Notes under the pieces: model-generated
What the model was told of the DNA's origin: nothing
Databases searched by the model: none
What the model saw: only the letters and a program-made list of their open reading frames with translations
Source: Peptoniphilus catoniae
Lineage (GTDB): Bacteria > Bacillota > Clostridia > Tissierellales > Peptoniphilaceae
Reading direction: 5' to 3'
Length of the DNA: 64,000 bases
NCBI RefSeq assembly: GCF_901447155.2
Contig: NZ_LR588413.1
Location: forward strand, 186,001-250,000
Shown: positions 46,460 through 56,059 of the stretch, piece after piece
Layout: each line of letters opens with the position of its first letter
Numbering within the stretch: the stretch's first letter is position 1
Program-made: the position numbers and the translations under genes

Positions 46460-49400
46460 CTAATTTTTAAGTTCTACTGAAATCAACTTACTTATCCCCT
46501 TCTCTTCCATTGTAACTCCATAAAGAACATTTGCTATTTCCATAGTGAGTTTTCTGTGGGTAATAATTATAAACTGTATATCCTTTAAATCCTTTATATA
46601 GTCTGCATATCTGATTATATTTGCATCATCAAGGGCTGCATCTATTTCATCAAGTATGCAAAAAGGCGCTGGTTTTACTTTTAATATTGCAAAGAGTAGT
46701 GATACTGCCGTAAGAGCTCTCTCTCCTCCTGATAGCAAGGATAGAGATTGAAATTTTTTACCTGGTGGTTGGACGCTAATATTTATTCCTCCACCTAGAA
46801 TATCATCTCCTTCAATTTCAATAGCTGCTCTTCCTCCGTTAAAAAGAATTTTAAAGATTTCATCAAAATATTTAGATATTTTAAGAAAACTCTTCTTAAA
46901 CATATCCCTCATTTCTATTTCCATCTCTTTTAAAACGTTTAAAATTTCCTTTCTCGATATTAAAAGGTCGTTTTTCTGTTCTAAATTAAACTTTAATCTA
47001 TTTGAAGTTTCTTCATAATCTTCTATGGCAAAAAGATTTATACTTCCTAAATCTTCTATAGCCTTAGTTAATTCCTTAATTTTAATTCTTATTGACTCTT
47101 TACTTCCTTCAATCGGTTCCCTTGTTTTCTCATCAAGGTTTACTCCATATTTTTCCAAAACTGCATCTTTTAGAGAATTGATTTTTACTTCAGTATTTTC
47201 AAAATATGATTCCAACTTAAAAAATCTTTTTTCCCTCTCCATAAGTTCATCTTTTAAACCGTCTATTTCTTTTACTAATTTTTCAGATTTATTTTCCAAG
47301 TCTGATCTTTTATTTTTAGCATCAATTATAAGATTTTTTATAAGATCTAAATTTTTACTTATAGAATCTCTACTCTTTGCTGAAATCTGATATTCCACTA
47401 AAAGCTGACCACTTTCATTTTCATTTTCTTTTATCAAGTTTAATAAATTAGAAATTTTATTTCTATCAATTTCATTAAAGTTTAAATTATTCTCTAAAGA
47501 TTTTTTCAAATTATCTATTCTTGATTTTAATTTTACTTCTTCTAAACTTAGGTTTGATGAATCGATTCTTAATTTCTCAACTTCTTCTTTTAATAGGTCT
47601 AAATCTTCTTTGTCTTTTAAATTATCTTTGTAAGCTTCAAGCTTATTTTCTATTTCTAGAACTTCTCCCTTGATTTGTATATAATCACTTGTTTCAGCCG
47701 CAATGTTTTCTTCTAACTTATTTATTTCTTCAGTATATCTTAAAAGATAAGCATCATTTGATTTTTTACTGTTATTTAGATTTGATAAATTTATTTCAAG
47801 ATTAGTCAACTTATTTTCTACTTGTCCGTAAGAATTTTCGATTTGTGATTTTTTTTCAGATTCAATTTGTAAATTCTTTTCTAATACAGTCTTTTTAGAT
47901 AAAAGATTTTCATAATCAAATCTTATTTTACTAATATGGTCTTTAATTTCATTGAGTTGATTCTTTCTACTTAATATTTCATTAGATTGCTTAGAAATGT
48001 AACCTCCCGTTAAAGAGCCACCTATATTAAAACTGTCTCCATTAAGGGTTACTACTCTGTATGCTTTTGAAAATGTATTAGAAATTCTTGAGCCGCTATC
48101 AAAATCCTTTGTTATAATGACTCTAGCCAAAAGATAACCTATAATATTTTTAATTTTCGCATCATATTCCACAAAATCTTCGGCAAATCCTAAAACCCCA
48201 TCTGATTTATAAGGGGCAAGATTAACATTTGAAGCTTTGTACTTAATAGAATTAATAGGCAGAAAGGTAACTCTTCCAAGTTTTCTATCTACTAAAAATT
48301 TAATCATATCTTTAGCGGCCTTATCGTCATTAATAATAATATTCTGTAAACTCGATCCAAGTGCTACGGATATAGCTTTTTCAAATTTAGGAGATACCTT
48401 AATGTTTTCAGCAACTGGTCCAATTAAATCTTTAGAAAATAAGCTTTGAGATTTAGACAAGTTCATAAAGCTTTTCACACTTCTATTGTAGCCCTCATAA
48501 TTTTCGCTTATATTTTTCAAAGCATTAAATCTTGCTTCTTCTCTGTCTAAGTCTTCTTTTTTATTTAAAACTTCTATTTCAATTTCCTTGAATTCCTTAT
48601 AAAATTCACTTAATTTTACTTTTGATTCTTCCTCTGAAGCCTTTAATGAAGTCAATCTTTCTGTTAAATCTTTATAACTTTTTTCGTTTGTTTCTAAAGC
48701 AGAGGTGATTTCTTCGTTATTTGCCTTTAATATCTCTAAATTTTTGTTTACACTTTCATGTCTTTCTTTACGATCTTTAATTAAAGAATCCTTTAAAGAT
48801 AATTTAGATTCAATATAGGCTTTTTTCTTATGTAAATCTAAAATTTCATTGTTTTTTTCCTGATATAAATTTTCTCTTTCTTCTAAGCTTAGAATTTTAT
48901 CTTTAAATTCTTTTTCAAGTAGTTTTATATTTTCAGATAAATCCGAATAGTTTTTCTCTTCCTCTGATAAATTTGATTTTATTTCTTCATTGCTATTTAT
49001 TCTGTCCTCTAATAGTTGCTCCAGGTCTTCAATTTCTTGCCTTTTGCTTTCTGTATCCTTAATAAGATTTTCTTTTTTTGTTAAAATAATATTTTCTTTT
49101 GAATTAGCTCTTTCTATATTATTATTTATCTCTAAAATCTTACTTTGATTATCCTCTAAACTTTTATTAACATCGGCAAGCTCTTTTTTTAATTCCTCGT
49201 ACTTTTCCCTTGATTTTCTTATCTTACCATTAGACTCTTCTATTTCTATCTCTAGGCTTTCTTTTTCTTTGGAATATTTTTCATTCTTTTTATTTTCCTG
49301 ATCTATTTGTAAAAAAGTATTTTCTATTTCATATTTTTTAAGTTCTTCGAAAAGTCTCTTGTATTTTTTAGCATTGTCGGATTCTACTTTAAGAGTCTTT

Positions 49401-50005
49401 TCCCTTGATTCTATTTCTGAAATTATGTCATTAAGCCTTATTATATTTTCTTCTGTTTTTTCCAGTTTTCTTTCAGTTTGAACTTTTCTTAACTTATACT
49501 TGGATATGCCTGCAGCCTCTTCAAAAATTGCCCTTCTCTCTTCAGGCTTACTGCTTAAGACTTTTTCAATTTTTCCTTGACCTATTAATGAATAGCCGTC
49601 TTTGCCTATGCCTGTATCCATAAAGAGTTCTTTAATATCTTTAAGTCTACATTTAATATTATTAATTAAATATTCAGTTTCACCGGACCTATACATTCTT
49701 CTGGTTACGGAAACCTCGCTGTACTTTATAGGAAGAGTTCCATCGGAATTATCAAGATTCATAGTAACCTCAGCTAAAGACAACGCCCTTTTATTATCTG
49801 ATCCTGAAAATATTACATCTTCCATCTTAGATCCTCTAAGATTTTTAACACTGCTTTCTCCAAGTACCCACATAATTGCATCGGAGATATTGCTTTTCCC
49901 GCTTCCATTAGGACCTACAATTCCTGTAATATTATTATTAAATTCAATTTTAGTCTTATTAGCAAAGGATTTAAAACCTTGTATATACAAACTTTTTAAA
50001 TACAT
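46460..50005 (-). CDS. smc: Chromosome segregation ATPase SMC
   Basis: Large condensin ATPase that organises the nucleoid. Walker A GPNGSGKSNISDAI lies at about residues 32-45. Two long coiled coils flank a hinge (around residues 510-640, containing VALGSSLQNIIINDD and GGSLTGGYIS). The C-terminal head has the LSGGERALTAVSLLFAI signature and LDEIDAALDDANI. Length 1181, normal. It overlaps the Elp3-like gene by 10 nt. Its partners scpA/scpB are not in the window. Confidence 0.97.
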   Translation of the reverse strand: MYLKSLYIQGFKSFANKTKIEFNNNITGIVGPNGSGKSNISDAIMWVLGESSVKNLRGSKMEDVIFSGSDNKRALSLAEVTMNLDNSDGTLPIKYSEVSVTRRMYRSGETEYLINNIKCRLKDIKELFMDTGIGKDGYSLIGQGKIEKVLSSKPEERRAIFEEAAGISKYKLRKVQTERKLEKTEENIIRLNDIISEIESREKTLKVESDNAKKYKRLFEELKKYEIENTFLQIDQENKKNEKYSKEKESLEIEIEESNGKIRKSREKYEELKKELADVNKSLEDNQSKILEINNNIERANSKENIILTKKENLIKDTESKRQEIEDLEQLLEDRINSNEEIKSNLSEEEKNYSDLSENIKLLEKEFKDKILSLEERENLYQEKNNEILDLHKKKAYIESKLSLKDSLIKDRKERHESVNKNLEILKANNEEITSALETNEKSYKDLTERLTSLKASEEESKVKLSEFYKEFKEIEIEVLNKKEDLDREEARFNALKNISENYEGYNRSVKSFMNLSKSQSLFSKDLIGPVAENIKVSPKFEKAISVALGSSLQNIIINDDKAAKDMIKFLVDRKLGRVTFLPINSIKYKASNVNLAPYKSDGVLGFAEDFVEYDAKIKNIIGYLLARVIITKDFDSGSRISNTFSKAYRVVTLNGDSFNIGGSLTGGYISKQSNEILSRKNQLNEIKDHISKIRFDYENLLSKKTVLEKNLQIESEKKSQIENSYGQVENKLTNLEINLSNLNNSKKSNDAYLLRYTEEINKLEENIAAETSDYIQIKGEVLEIENKLEAYKDNLKDKEDLDLLKEEVEKLRIDSSNLSLEEVKLKSRIDNLKKSLENNLNFNEIDRNKISNLLNLIKENENESGQLLVEYQISAKSRDSISKNLDLIKNLIIDAKNKRSDLENKSEKLVKEIDGLKDELMEREKRFFKLESYFENTEVKINSLKDAVLEKYGVNLDEKTREPIEGSKESIRIKIKELTKAIEDLGSINLFAIEDYEETSNRLKFNLEQKNDLLISRKEILNVLKEMEIEMRDMFKKSFLKISKYFDEIFKILFNGGRAAIEIEGDDILGGGINISVQPPGKKFQSLSLLSGGERALTAVSLLFAILKVKPAPFCILDEIDAALDDANIIRYADYIKDLKDIQFIIITHRKLTMEIANVLYGVTMEEKGISKLISVELKN

Positions 50006-51063
50006 TTTATCTCCGTTTTTAAATAATCCTTTATATTTATGGTTTCTTCCTTATCCAAGAAAAACATAAGCTTACTGTCTGGCAAATCTCTATAGCTTAG
50101 CTTTAAACTAGAAAGATTTAAATCTTTAATAATCTTATTTTTAACTATTTTTTTCTGTCCTGATAAATTGGATATATTTTTATTAGAACAAAATATAAAG
50201 AGATCTTTATTATTTGTGTTTCTATCTTTAAAATAATCTACAATTATATCTCTCATTATTTCTCCTTCTACCAATTGCCTAATAGAAGGATGAAAGGGAC
50301 CTGCAACTACATCTTTTCCCAACTGAATGTTTTCCGTAGGCTGCAGACCTATTCTTATTACATCAATATCATTAATCCTATAAAATTTTAGAAGCTCCTT
50401 TGATATTTCAACAGCCTCATTTAAGGTTAAAGGATTGTATATGCCTTTAAGATAATCCTTTTCCATTTGGGTCTGAGTAATTACAAGACTTGGATAAATC
50501 CTTACTATATCAGGATCTATTTCTTTAAATTTGCAAGCTGTATAATAAATCTTTTCCTTATCATCTCCAGGTAAGCCTATCATTTGTTGAAGCCCTAAAG
50601 TAAATCCCCAAGACTTTATTAAATCTGATGACTTAAATACACAATCTGCATCATGACCTCTCTTGGATTTTAAAAGCACATCTTCATTAAGACTTTGCAC
50701 CCCAAGCTCAATTATATCGACGCCATATTTTTTCAGCATAGAAAGTATATTTTCATCAATGCAATCAGGTCTTGTAGATAATCTTATTCTGTGAATCAAG
50801 CCAAGATTTTTATAGCTCTTAGCTATTTTTAAAAAAGATTCCTGCTTATCAAGATTTATGGCAGTAAAAGATCCTCCATAAAAAGCAATTTCAATATTTG
50901 ACTTATCTCTGAAATAGCTTAAATATTCTTTTATTCTTGCATCCAGGTAACTTTCATCTACATCTGTAATTTCAGAAGCTATCTTTTTTTGATTACAAAA
51001 AACGCAATCGTTTGGACAACCTAAATGAGGTACGAAAATAGGAATAATATTAATTTTACTCAT
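49996..51063 (-). CDS. Elp3-like radical SAM protein
   Basis: Radical SAM protein related to the SAM part of elongator protein 3, but without an acetyltransferase domain. Cluster Cys are C16-x3-C20-x2-C23 in HLGCPNDCVFCNQ, followed by FYGGSFTAI and LSTRPDCI. Length 355. This family is commonly found beside rnc and smc in Firmicutes; its tRNA- or cofactor-modifying substrate is not established. It overlaps rnc by 8 nt and smc by 10 nt. Confidence 0.88.
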   Translation of the reverse strand: MSKINIIPIFVPHLGCPNDCVFCNQKKIASEITDVDESYLDARIKEYLSYFRDKSNIEIAFYGGSFTAINLDKQESFLKIAKSYKNLGLIHRIRLSTRPDCIDENILSMLKKYGVDIIELGVQSLNEDVLLKSKRGHDADCVFKSSDLIKSWGFTLGLQQMIGLPGDDKEKIYYTACKFKEIDPDIVRIYPSLVITQTQMEKDYLKGIYNPLTLNEAVEISKELLKFYRINDIDVIRIGLQPTENIQLGKDVVAGPFHPSIRQLVEGEIMRDIIVDYFKDRNTNNKDLFIFCSNKNISNLSGQKKIVKNKIIKDLNLSSLKLSYRDLPDSKLMFFLDKEETINIKDYLKTEIKCI

Positions 51064-51754
51064 TAACTACACCCAGTTTCTTTAAAGCATCTTTAGCGGC
51101 ATTTTGTTCGGACTTCTTCTTGCTTTTTCCCTCTCCCGAACCTATTGTTTTTTTGTTAACAACTACATGAGTATAAAAAGTTTTATTATTATCAGGCCCC
51201 TCTTCCTTTACAAGAATATAATCAGCCTGTGAATTTTGCTTCTGCAGATATTCCTGTAGCAAAGATTTATAGTTTTTGGAACCCTTATGATCTTTTATAT
51301 CATCTAATCTAGTTGCAAATAAATATAAAACAACCTTTTTTGCATTTTCAAATCCTGAATCCATATAAATAGACCCTATTATTGCCTCAAGGCAATCAGA
51401 AAGTATAGAAGGCTTTAAATTTCCCTTGTTTTTAATCTCTCCATGACCCAATCTAATATATGCCCCAAGATTAATGGATTTAGCTACCTGAAAAAGACTG
51501 TCTTCACTTACAACTTGAGATCTTAACTTTGATAAATCTCCTTCTCTAAGGTTAATGTAATAGTTGAAAAAATACTCTCCTATAACTAAATCTAAAACTG
51601 CATCTCCGAGAAACTCCAGTCTTTCATTATCAATTATTAGTGAAGATTTTATTTCATTTGCATAGGAAGAGTGAGTAAGAGCTGTTTTAAGTAAAAATAA
51701 ATCCTTATATTCATAATTTAATTTATTGATAAGCTCCTCTAAATTTCCCTTCAA
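51056..51754 (-). CDS. rnc: Ribonuclease III
   Basis: Double-strand RNA endonuclease for rRNA and mRNA processing. The signature NERLEFLGDAVLDLVIGEY holds catalytic Glu and Asp, with a second acidic pair in SDCLEAIIGSIY. A C-terminal dsRNA-binding domain ends in KKKSEQNAAKDAL. Length 232. The start is TTG at 51754, right after the acpP stop (TAA TTG), so translational coupling is likely. Confidence 0.97.
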   Translation of the reverse strand: MKGNLEELINKLNYEYKDLFLLKTALTHSSYANEIKSSLIIDNERLEFLGDAVLDLVIGEYFFNYYINLREGDLSKLRSQVVSEDSLFQVAKSINLGAYIRLGHGEIKNKGNLKPSILSDCLEAIIGSIYMDSGFENAKKVVLYLFATRLDDIKDHKGSKNYKSLLQEYLQKQNSQADYILVKEEGPDNNKTFYTHVVVNKKTIGSGEGKSKKKSEQNAAKDALKKLGVVNE

Positions 51755-51979
51755 TTATTCCATCTCTTCCATATAGTCCAAAACATCACCTATAGTATGA
51801 ATTCTTTCCAATACTTCATCTTCAATTTCGATGCCAAACTCATCCTCTATACTCATAACAAGCTCTACTATATCTATTGAATCCGCATTTAAATCATCTT
51901 CAAAGGATGTGTCTTCATTTATTTCATCTACATTCCTATTAAATTGATCAGCTATAAGTTCTAAAATTTTCTCTTTCAT
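51755..51979 (-). CDS. acpP: Acyl carrier protein
   Basis: Carries growing fatty-acyl chains on a phosphopantetheine attached to Ser34 in LNADSIDIVELV (usually DSL, here DSI). 74 residues, strongly acidic, typical four-helix protein. It lies between plsX and rnc; fabD and fabG, often found here in other Firmicutes, are absent. Confidence 0.95.
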   Translation of the reverse strand: MKEKILELIADQFNRNVDEINEDTSFEDDLNADSIDIVELVMSIEDEFGIEIEDEVLERIHTIGDVLDYMEEME

Positions 51980-52956
51980 TTCTCTTCCTCCATAAAAGTA
52001 TCCCTTAATTTTTCTATTATATTATTTTCTTGAGCAAAGACTCCGGATTTAGCTGCGTTTTTTATGGCTCTAGCATCAGAGCTTCCGTGAGCCTTAATTA
52101 AAATTTTGTTAAGACCAAGCAATAATACACCGCCTACATCTTTATAGTCAAGAGATTTAGAAAAGTTCTTTAAAATCATTGCTCTTTGCTCATCAGTAAT
52201 GTCAGTTTCTAAAAGAGTTTTTTTAAGGGTTTTTACTAGAAAGCCTGCAACTCCTTCTGTAGTTTTTAATATGGTGTTACCAACAAATCCATCACATATA
52301 ACCAAATCGCAAATTCCCATACTTATATCTCTTGCTTCGACATTTCCTATAAAGTTAAGATTTGAATCCTTAAGAAGGCTGAATGTTTTCTTTGTAACAC
52401 TGTTACCCTTTCCTTCTTCAACTCCCACATTAAGAAGGCCTATTTTAGGATTTTCTATACCTAATGATTCCAAATAAACTTTACCGGTTTCAGCAAATTC
52501 AAAAAGTAAATTTTCATCACAATCCATATTTGCTCCTGAATCGATTAACAGGGTTTTCCCTTTTATATTCGGAATAAATGTAGGAAGAACGGCTCTTTTT
52601 ATATTAGGTATCCTTCCTACTATAAAAAGTCCTCCTGCCAGTAGTGCCCCGGTACTGCCGCAAGACACAAAACAATCGTAGGTATTTTCTTTAAGCATGC
52701 CTAAACCCCTTACTATAGATGAGTCTTTTTTTCTTCTAATAGCTGTTGCAGGATTGTCGGAGTTTTCTATAACTTCTTGGACATTTATTATTTCAAAATC
52801 TAAGTTAAGGTCGTTTTCTTCCGCAGCCTTTCTTATTTCTTTTTCATTTCCAATTAGTGCTACTTCAACACCAAATTCATCCCTTGCTTCAATTGCTCCT
52901 TTAATAACTGATAAAGGCGCATTATCTCCTCCCTGGGCATCAAATAAAATTCTCAT
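51976..52956 (-). CDS. plsX: Phosphate acyltransferase PlsX
   Basis: Converts acyl-ACP and phosphate to acyl-phosphate for glycerophospholipid synthesis. Family segments are FDAQGGDNAP at the N-terminus, GALLAGGLFIVGRI, IDSGANMDC and DGFVGNTILKTTEG. Length 326. It overlaps acpP by 4 nt. First gene of a long operon running to alr. Confidence 0.96.
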   Translation of the reverse strand: MRILFDAQGGDNAPLSVIKGAIEARDEFGVEVALIGNEKEIRKAAEENDLNLDFEIINVQEVIENSDNPATAIRRKKDSSIVRGLGMLKENTYDCFVSCGSTGALLAGGLFIVGRIPNIKRAVLPTFIPNIKGKTLLIDSGANMDCDENLLFEFAETGKVYLESLGIENPKIGLLNVGVEEGKGNSVTKKTFSLLKDSNLNFIGNVEARDISMGICDLVICDGFVGNTILKTTEGVAGFLVKTLKKTLLETDITDEQRAMILKNFSKSLDYKDVGGVLLLGLNKILIKAHGSSDARAIKNAAKSGVFAQENNIIEKLRDTFMEEEK

Positions 52957-52988
52957 TTTACCTCCATTTTAAAAGTTATATTTTATAT

Positions 52989-53017
52989 ATTTAATAATCT
53001 AATATAGATATTGTCAA
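52989..53017 (-). promoter_or_regulatory. Promoter of the plsX operon
   Basis: TTGACA (53012-53017) and a weaker TTAAAT (52989-52994) with a 17-nt spacer on the minus strand. The rest of the 52957-53169 gap is AT-rich and otherwise holds only the terminator of the SLH gene. Confidence 0.55.
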
Positions 53018-53123
53018 GCTATATAAATTTAATCACCTTATACAAAAGATACCAAAAAAACTGTGAAATGTTAAGATATATGAAATTAAATATTTCTTTA
53101 TAAACAAAAATAAAAATTTCCAT

Positions 53124-53157
53124 AAAAAAAGCAGATGTAAATTTCACACCTGCTTTT
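53124..53157 (-). terminator. Terminator of the SLH-protein gene
   Basis: AAAGCAGGTGT pairs with ACATCTGCTTT around a short AT loop, followed by seven Ts on the minus strand. Confidence 0.8.
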
Positions 53158-53169
53158 GATTATAAACCT

Positions 53170-55161
53170 TTAATAGTATCTGTTAAAGTCATAGTAATAA
53201 TCTGAAACAAATCTTCCAGTATTATCTATTTTATCAATACTTACTGTTGATAAGCCTGATCCTGAAGAATCCTTTAGTCCTCTTACTCTTAAAATATCAT
53301 ACCAGGAAAACTCAGGATAATTTCCCTCTCTTGTAATTCTAAATTCATCATTTTTGCTGACATTACTATTATTTGAATTTATTGTCTTAATAGTGTAGGT
53401 ATATCTAGTTGTTGAAAATGCGTAATCAGTTTCAATTTTTGTAACCTGTGCAATAATATCTATTTGAGATCCTTGATTTGTTTCTCTAATTTCTACTACT
53501 CTATCTCCGTTAATTTCTATCTCACATTTTAAACCCTTAAGCTGATATACTGATGGACTGGCTGTATATAGGCTTGAGTTTCCAAACTTATATTTAGTGT
53601 CTTTAGTTAGATAATAGGTGTTTGTTGAATATGCAGATTTAAATTTAATTTCACCTGTACGATCGTCATATCTTGAATAATTGTAGCTACTCAAATAGGC
53701 GTCAGTAATTTCTCCAACTAAAACATTTTGCGGTCTAGCTGATGTTGATGTTATAAATTTATAATTTGTACTAAAGGTCACTCTTTCTCCTGTTCTTATA
53801 TCCTTAAACAAGCTTGTAGAATAGAAAGGATTTGAAACAGAGCTGTAGCTTCCGTAGAAAGTATAGTCTTTATTATTGTCAAGTCTAAGGGTTATAGACT
53901 CCCTATTATTAGTTTGAGTTGATGCTGAGGCAATGCTTACTACTGTTCCTGTAACTTGTCCGCTCTTTGGAAGTATATCTGCTTCACTTATATTACCGGA
54001 ACTATCAGTTTTAAATTCGATTATATCATCGTAATATATATCATTTAATGATGCTTGTTTTCCTAATCTATAGATCTTAGCATTTGAAGCAAATTTAAAG
54101 GTTCCTGATGTAGTTGTTGAAATCTTTGTATCCTTTGATAAATCTACATCCTTGTCGTTATTTCTATAGCTTATTGATATACTGTCTGTTCCTTTACTTG
54201 TTACATATCCTATTAAATCTTTAGATGAGCTTGTAACCTCAACTGTTTTTGCAAGACCCTCAACTGTGGAATCGGAATCTTGAACATAGGTGATTTTTAC
54301 TTCTTGGTCTTTTTTTAAGTCTTCAAATTTTACAGTTGAATTATTCATTTTGTAAGTAGTACTTGAATCAACTTTAAACTGATGGTTGCTTCCGTCTTTT
54401 TCTATAATTATTGTCTTTACATTATTAATATTAACAGGTAAAACAACTTTTCCTGTTATAGTTTTTGTTTCAGTGTTAAGAGCTGCAGATTTACTGTAGT
54501 CATAAGAAAGTTTAGTTATTTTAGCCATTTCTGATCTTCTAATGTGTCTAGTTCCTTCAAACTTTCCATCTGAACCTGTTGATGAAAAAATTCCTGCCTT
54601 AACAAGAGAAGCTAAATATCCTCTTGTAGTTGAAGGGATTTTATCCTTATCTTCATGTCTTAAATAGCTTTCATCTCCACTACTTGATAATCTTAAAGCT
54701 CTCGCATAGTATACTGCTATTGTATTTCTATCAGGATATATTATATTCTCAGAATCAATGAATCCCTTACTTTGAGCTTCCTTAACTGTATCAAGAGTAA
54801 TAACGTCCTTTTCAATTGCTATTGCAGCAGCTTCCTTAGCCCAACCATCTATTCCATAGTAGCTTAAATCACTACCATATCTTTGAACAGCTTTTGTAAC
54901 TTCACTTGAAGGTGCATTTATTACGCCCATTATAAGTTTAAGAACTTCTTGAAAACTTACAGCTCTATCGGGTTCATAGTTTCCATTAGGATAACCTTCA
55001 ATAACACCTTTGTCACTCATTTCATCAATATATGAGTATGCCCATCCGTAAGGACCGCCTTTTTGCACATCCTTAAATTCTTTGGCAAATATCGTTGATG
55101 TTAGTAGCATGGTCGTACACAATGATGCTCCAATTATTTTTTTAAATTTATTTTTATACAT
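53170..55161 (-). CDS. S-layer homology (SLH) domain surface protein
   Basis: Secreted protein anchored to secondary wall polymers by SLH domains. A signal peptide covers about residues 1-26. Three SLH-like units follow, with EFKDV...GWAYSYIDEM and GVIEGYPNGNYEPDRAV in the first (about 27-80), YGIDGWAKEAA in the second, and LVKAGIFSSTG with a HIRRSEMAKI end in the third (to about 215). The remaining 440 residues are Ser/Thr/Asp-rich beta-strand-like sequence of no recognised family. Length 663. It is transcribed alone. A role in cell surface structure is likely; the C-terminal ligand is unknown. Confidence 0.88.
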   Translation of the reverse strand: MYKNKFKKIIGASLCTTMLLTSTIFAKEFKDVQKGGPYGWAYSYIDEMSDKGVIEGYPNGNYEPDRAVSFQEVLKLIMGVINAPSSEVTKAVQRYGSDLSYYGIDGWAKEAAAIAIEKDVITLDTVKEAQSKGFIDSENIIYPDRNTIAVYYARALRLSSSGDESYLRHEDKDKIPSTTRGYLASLVKAGIFSSTGSDGKFEGTRHIRRSEMAKITKLSYDYSKSAALNTETKTITGKVVLPVNINNVKTIIIEKDGSNHQFKVDSSTTYKMNNSTVKFEDLKKDQEVKITYVQDSDSTVEGLAKTVEVTSSSKDLIGYVTSKGTDSISISYRNNDKDVDLSKDTKISTTTSGTFKFASNAKIYRLGKQASLNDIYYDDIIEFKTDSSGNISEADILPKSGQVTGTVVSIASASTQTNNRESITLRLDNNKDYTFYGSYSSVSNPFYSTSLFKDIRTGERVTFSTNYKFITSTSARPQNVLVGEITDAYLSSYNYSRYDDRTGEIKFKSAYSTNTYYLTKDTKYKFGNSSLYTASPSVYQLKGLKCEIEINGDRVVEIRETNQGSQIDIIAQVTKIETDYAFSTTRYTYTIKTINSNNSNVSKNDEFRITREGNYPEFSWYDILRVRGLKDSSGSGLSTVSIDKIDNTGRFVSDYYYDFNRYY

Positions 55162-55184
55162 TATAACCTCCTAATCATCAATTC

Positions 55185-55196
55185 TAAGTATACTTA
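55185..55196. promoter_or_regulatory. 12-bp perfect palindrome at the SLH gene transcription start
   Basis: TAAGTATACTTA lies just downstream of the predicted start site. It could be an operator or simply an AT-rich 5' hairpin; there is no other copy that I noticed. Confidence 0.25.
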
Positions 55197-55205
55197 CTTG
55201 GACTT

Positions 55206-55214
55206 ATTATATCA
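55206..55214 (-). promoter_or_regulatory. Extended -10 promoter of the SLH gene
   Basis: TGATATAAT on the minus strand (hexamer 55206-55211), about 45 nt before the start codon; no strong -35. Confidence 0.5.
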
Positions 55215-55273
55215 TATCAGTACCTTACCTTTTATTACAAATTCATTGCAATAATTAATCTTTGCTTCATTAA

Positions 55274-55303
55274 TTGTTTATTTAGTGAAATTTGATGTAT
55301 AAT
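55274..55303 (+). promoter_or_regulatory. Promoter of the Met8-like gene
   Basis: TTGTTT (55274-55279) and TATAAT (55298-55303) with an 18-nt spacer, 21 nt before the start codon; AAGGAGGG follows as ribosome-binding site. Confidence 0.55.
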
Positions 55304-55324
55304 TATTGAAAAAGGAGGGATATT

Positions 55325-56059
55325 ATGAGGTACTTACCTATGGGTTTTGATACTGAAAATAAAAACGTTTTGGTCCTTGGAGGCGGGCTTCTTGCACTTT
55401 CAAAGATTAAAGACTTAATAGATACGAATTTTAAAATTTATGTTATTGCCGATTCCTTTGTTGATGAGGTGTTGGATCTTCAAAAAAAATATTCTGAAAG
55501 ATTTTTCATTAAGGAAGAGGTACTAACTGAAGAGTTTATATTTTTTAACTATGATTATTTAATTATTGCAACTAATGACTTTGTTCTTAACTCGGCTTTT
55601 GAAAAAAGAGCAAAAAAATCAGGTATACTCTATGAAAGATGTGACATTCTTTCTGAATCAGACTTAATTATTAACAAGTCCATTTCTAAAAACGGAATAA
55701 CTATAGGCCTTGATACTCATAAAATGAATCCTGCCATAAAAGATATTATAGTTAAGGATTTAGATGAGTTTTTAAATAGGTACAATCCCGAAAAATTGAA
55801 TTTGCTTAATGATATAAGATCAGAGCTTGTAAGAAAAAATTCTCCGGATATTGATGAAACAATAAAAAAACTGTATACGGAAGAAAAAATCACAATAGAT
55901 AGTTATCTTAAAGAAATTAAAAAATCAGAAGATAAAAAAGATAATTTTAAAAACCCAGAAGATGCAAAAAAAGAAATTAATATTATAGAAGATAATATAA
56001 AGAAAGACGATATAAATTTAAAAACTGATATAAAGGATGATTCGAACATTGAAAAGTAA
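55325..56059 (+). CDS. Divergent Met8/CysG-type dehydrogenase-ferrochelatase family protein
   Basis: Relates to the precorrin-2 dehydrogenase/sirohydrochlorin ferrochelatase domain. N-terminal Rossmann motif VLVLGGGLLALSKIKDL (residues 15-31), then YLIIATND and a conserved Asp in YERCDILSES at the position of the catalytic Asp. The canonical STGGxSP segment is replaced by DTHKMNP. About 60 C-terminal residues form a Lys/Asp/Glu/Asn-rich tail absent from classical members. No sirohaem or cobalamin genes are nearby, so the substrate is uncertain. AAGGAGGG precedes the ATG. The next gene overlaps its end. Confidence 0.75.
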   Translation: MRYLPMGFDTENKNVLVLGGGLLALSKIKDLIDTNFKIYVIADSFVDEVLDLQKKYSERFFIKEEVLTEEFIFFNYDYLIIATNDFVLNSAFEKRAKKSGILYERCDILSESDLIINKSISKNGITIGLDTHKMNPAIKDIIVKDLDEFLNRYNPEKLNLLNDIRSELVRKNSPDIDETIKKLYTEEKITIDSYLKEIKKSEDKKDNFKNPEDAKKEINIIEDNIKKDDINLKTDIKDDSNIEK

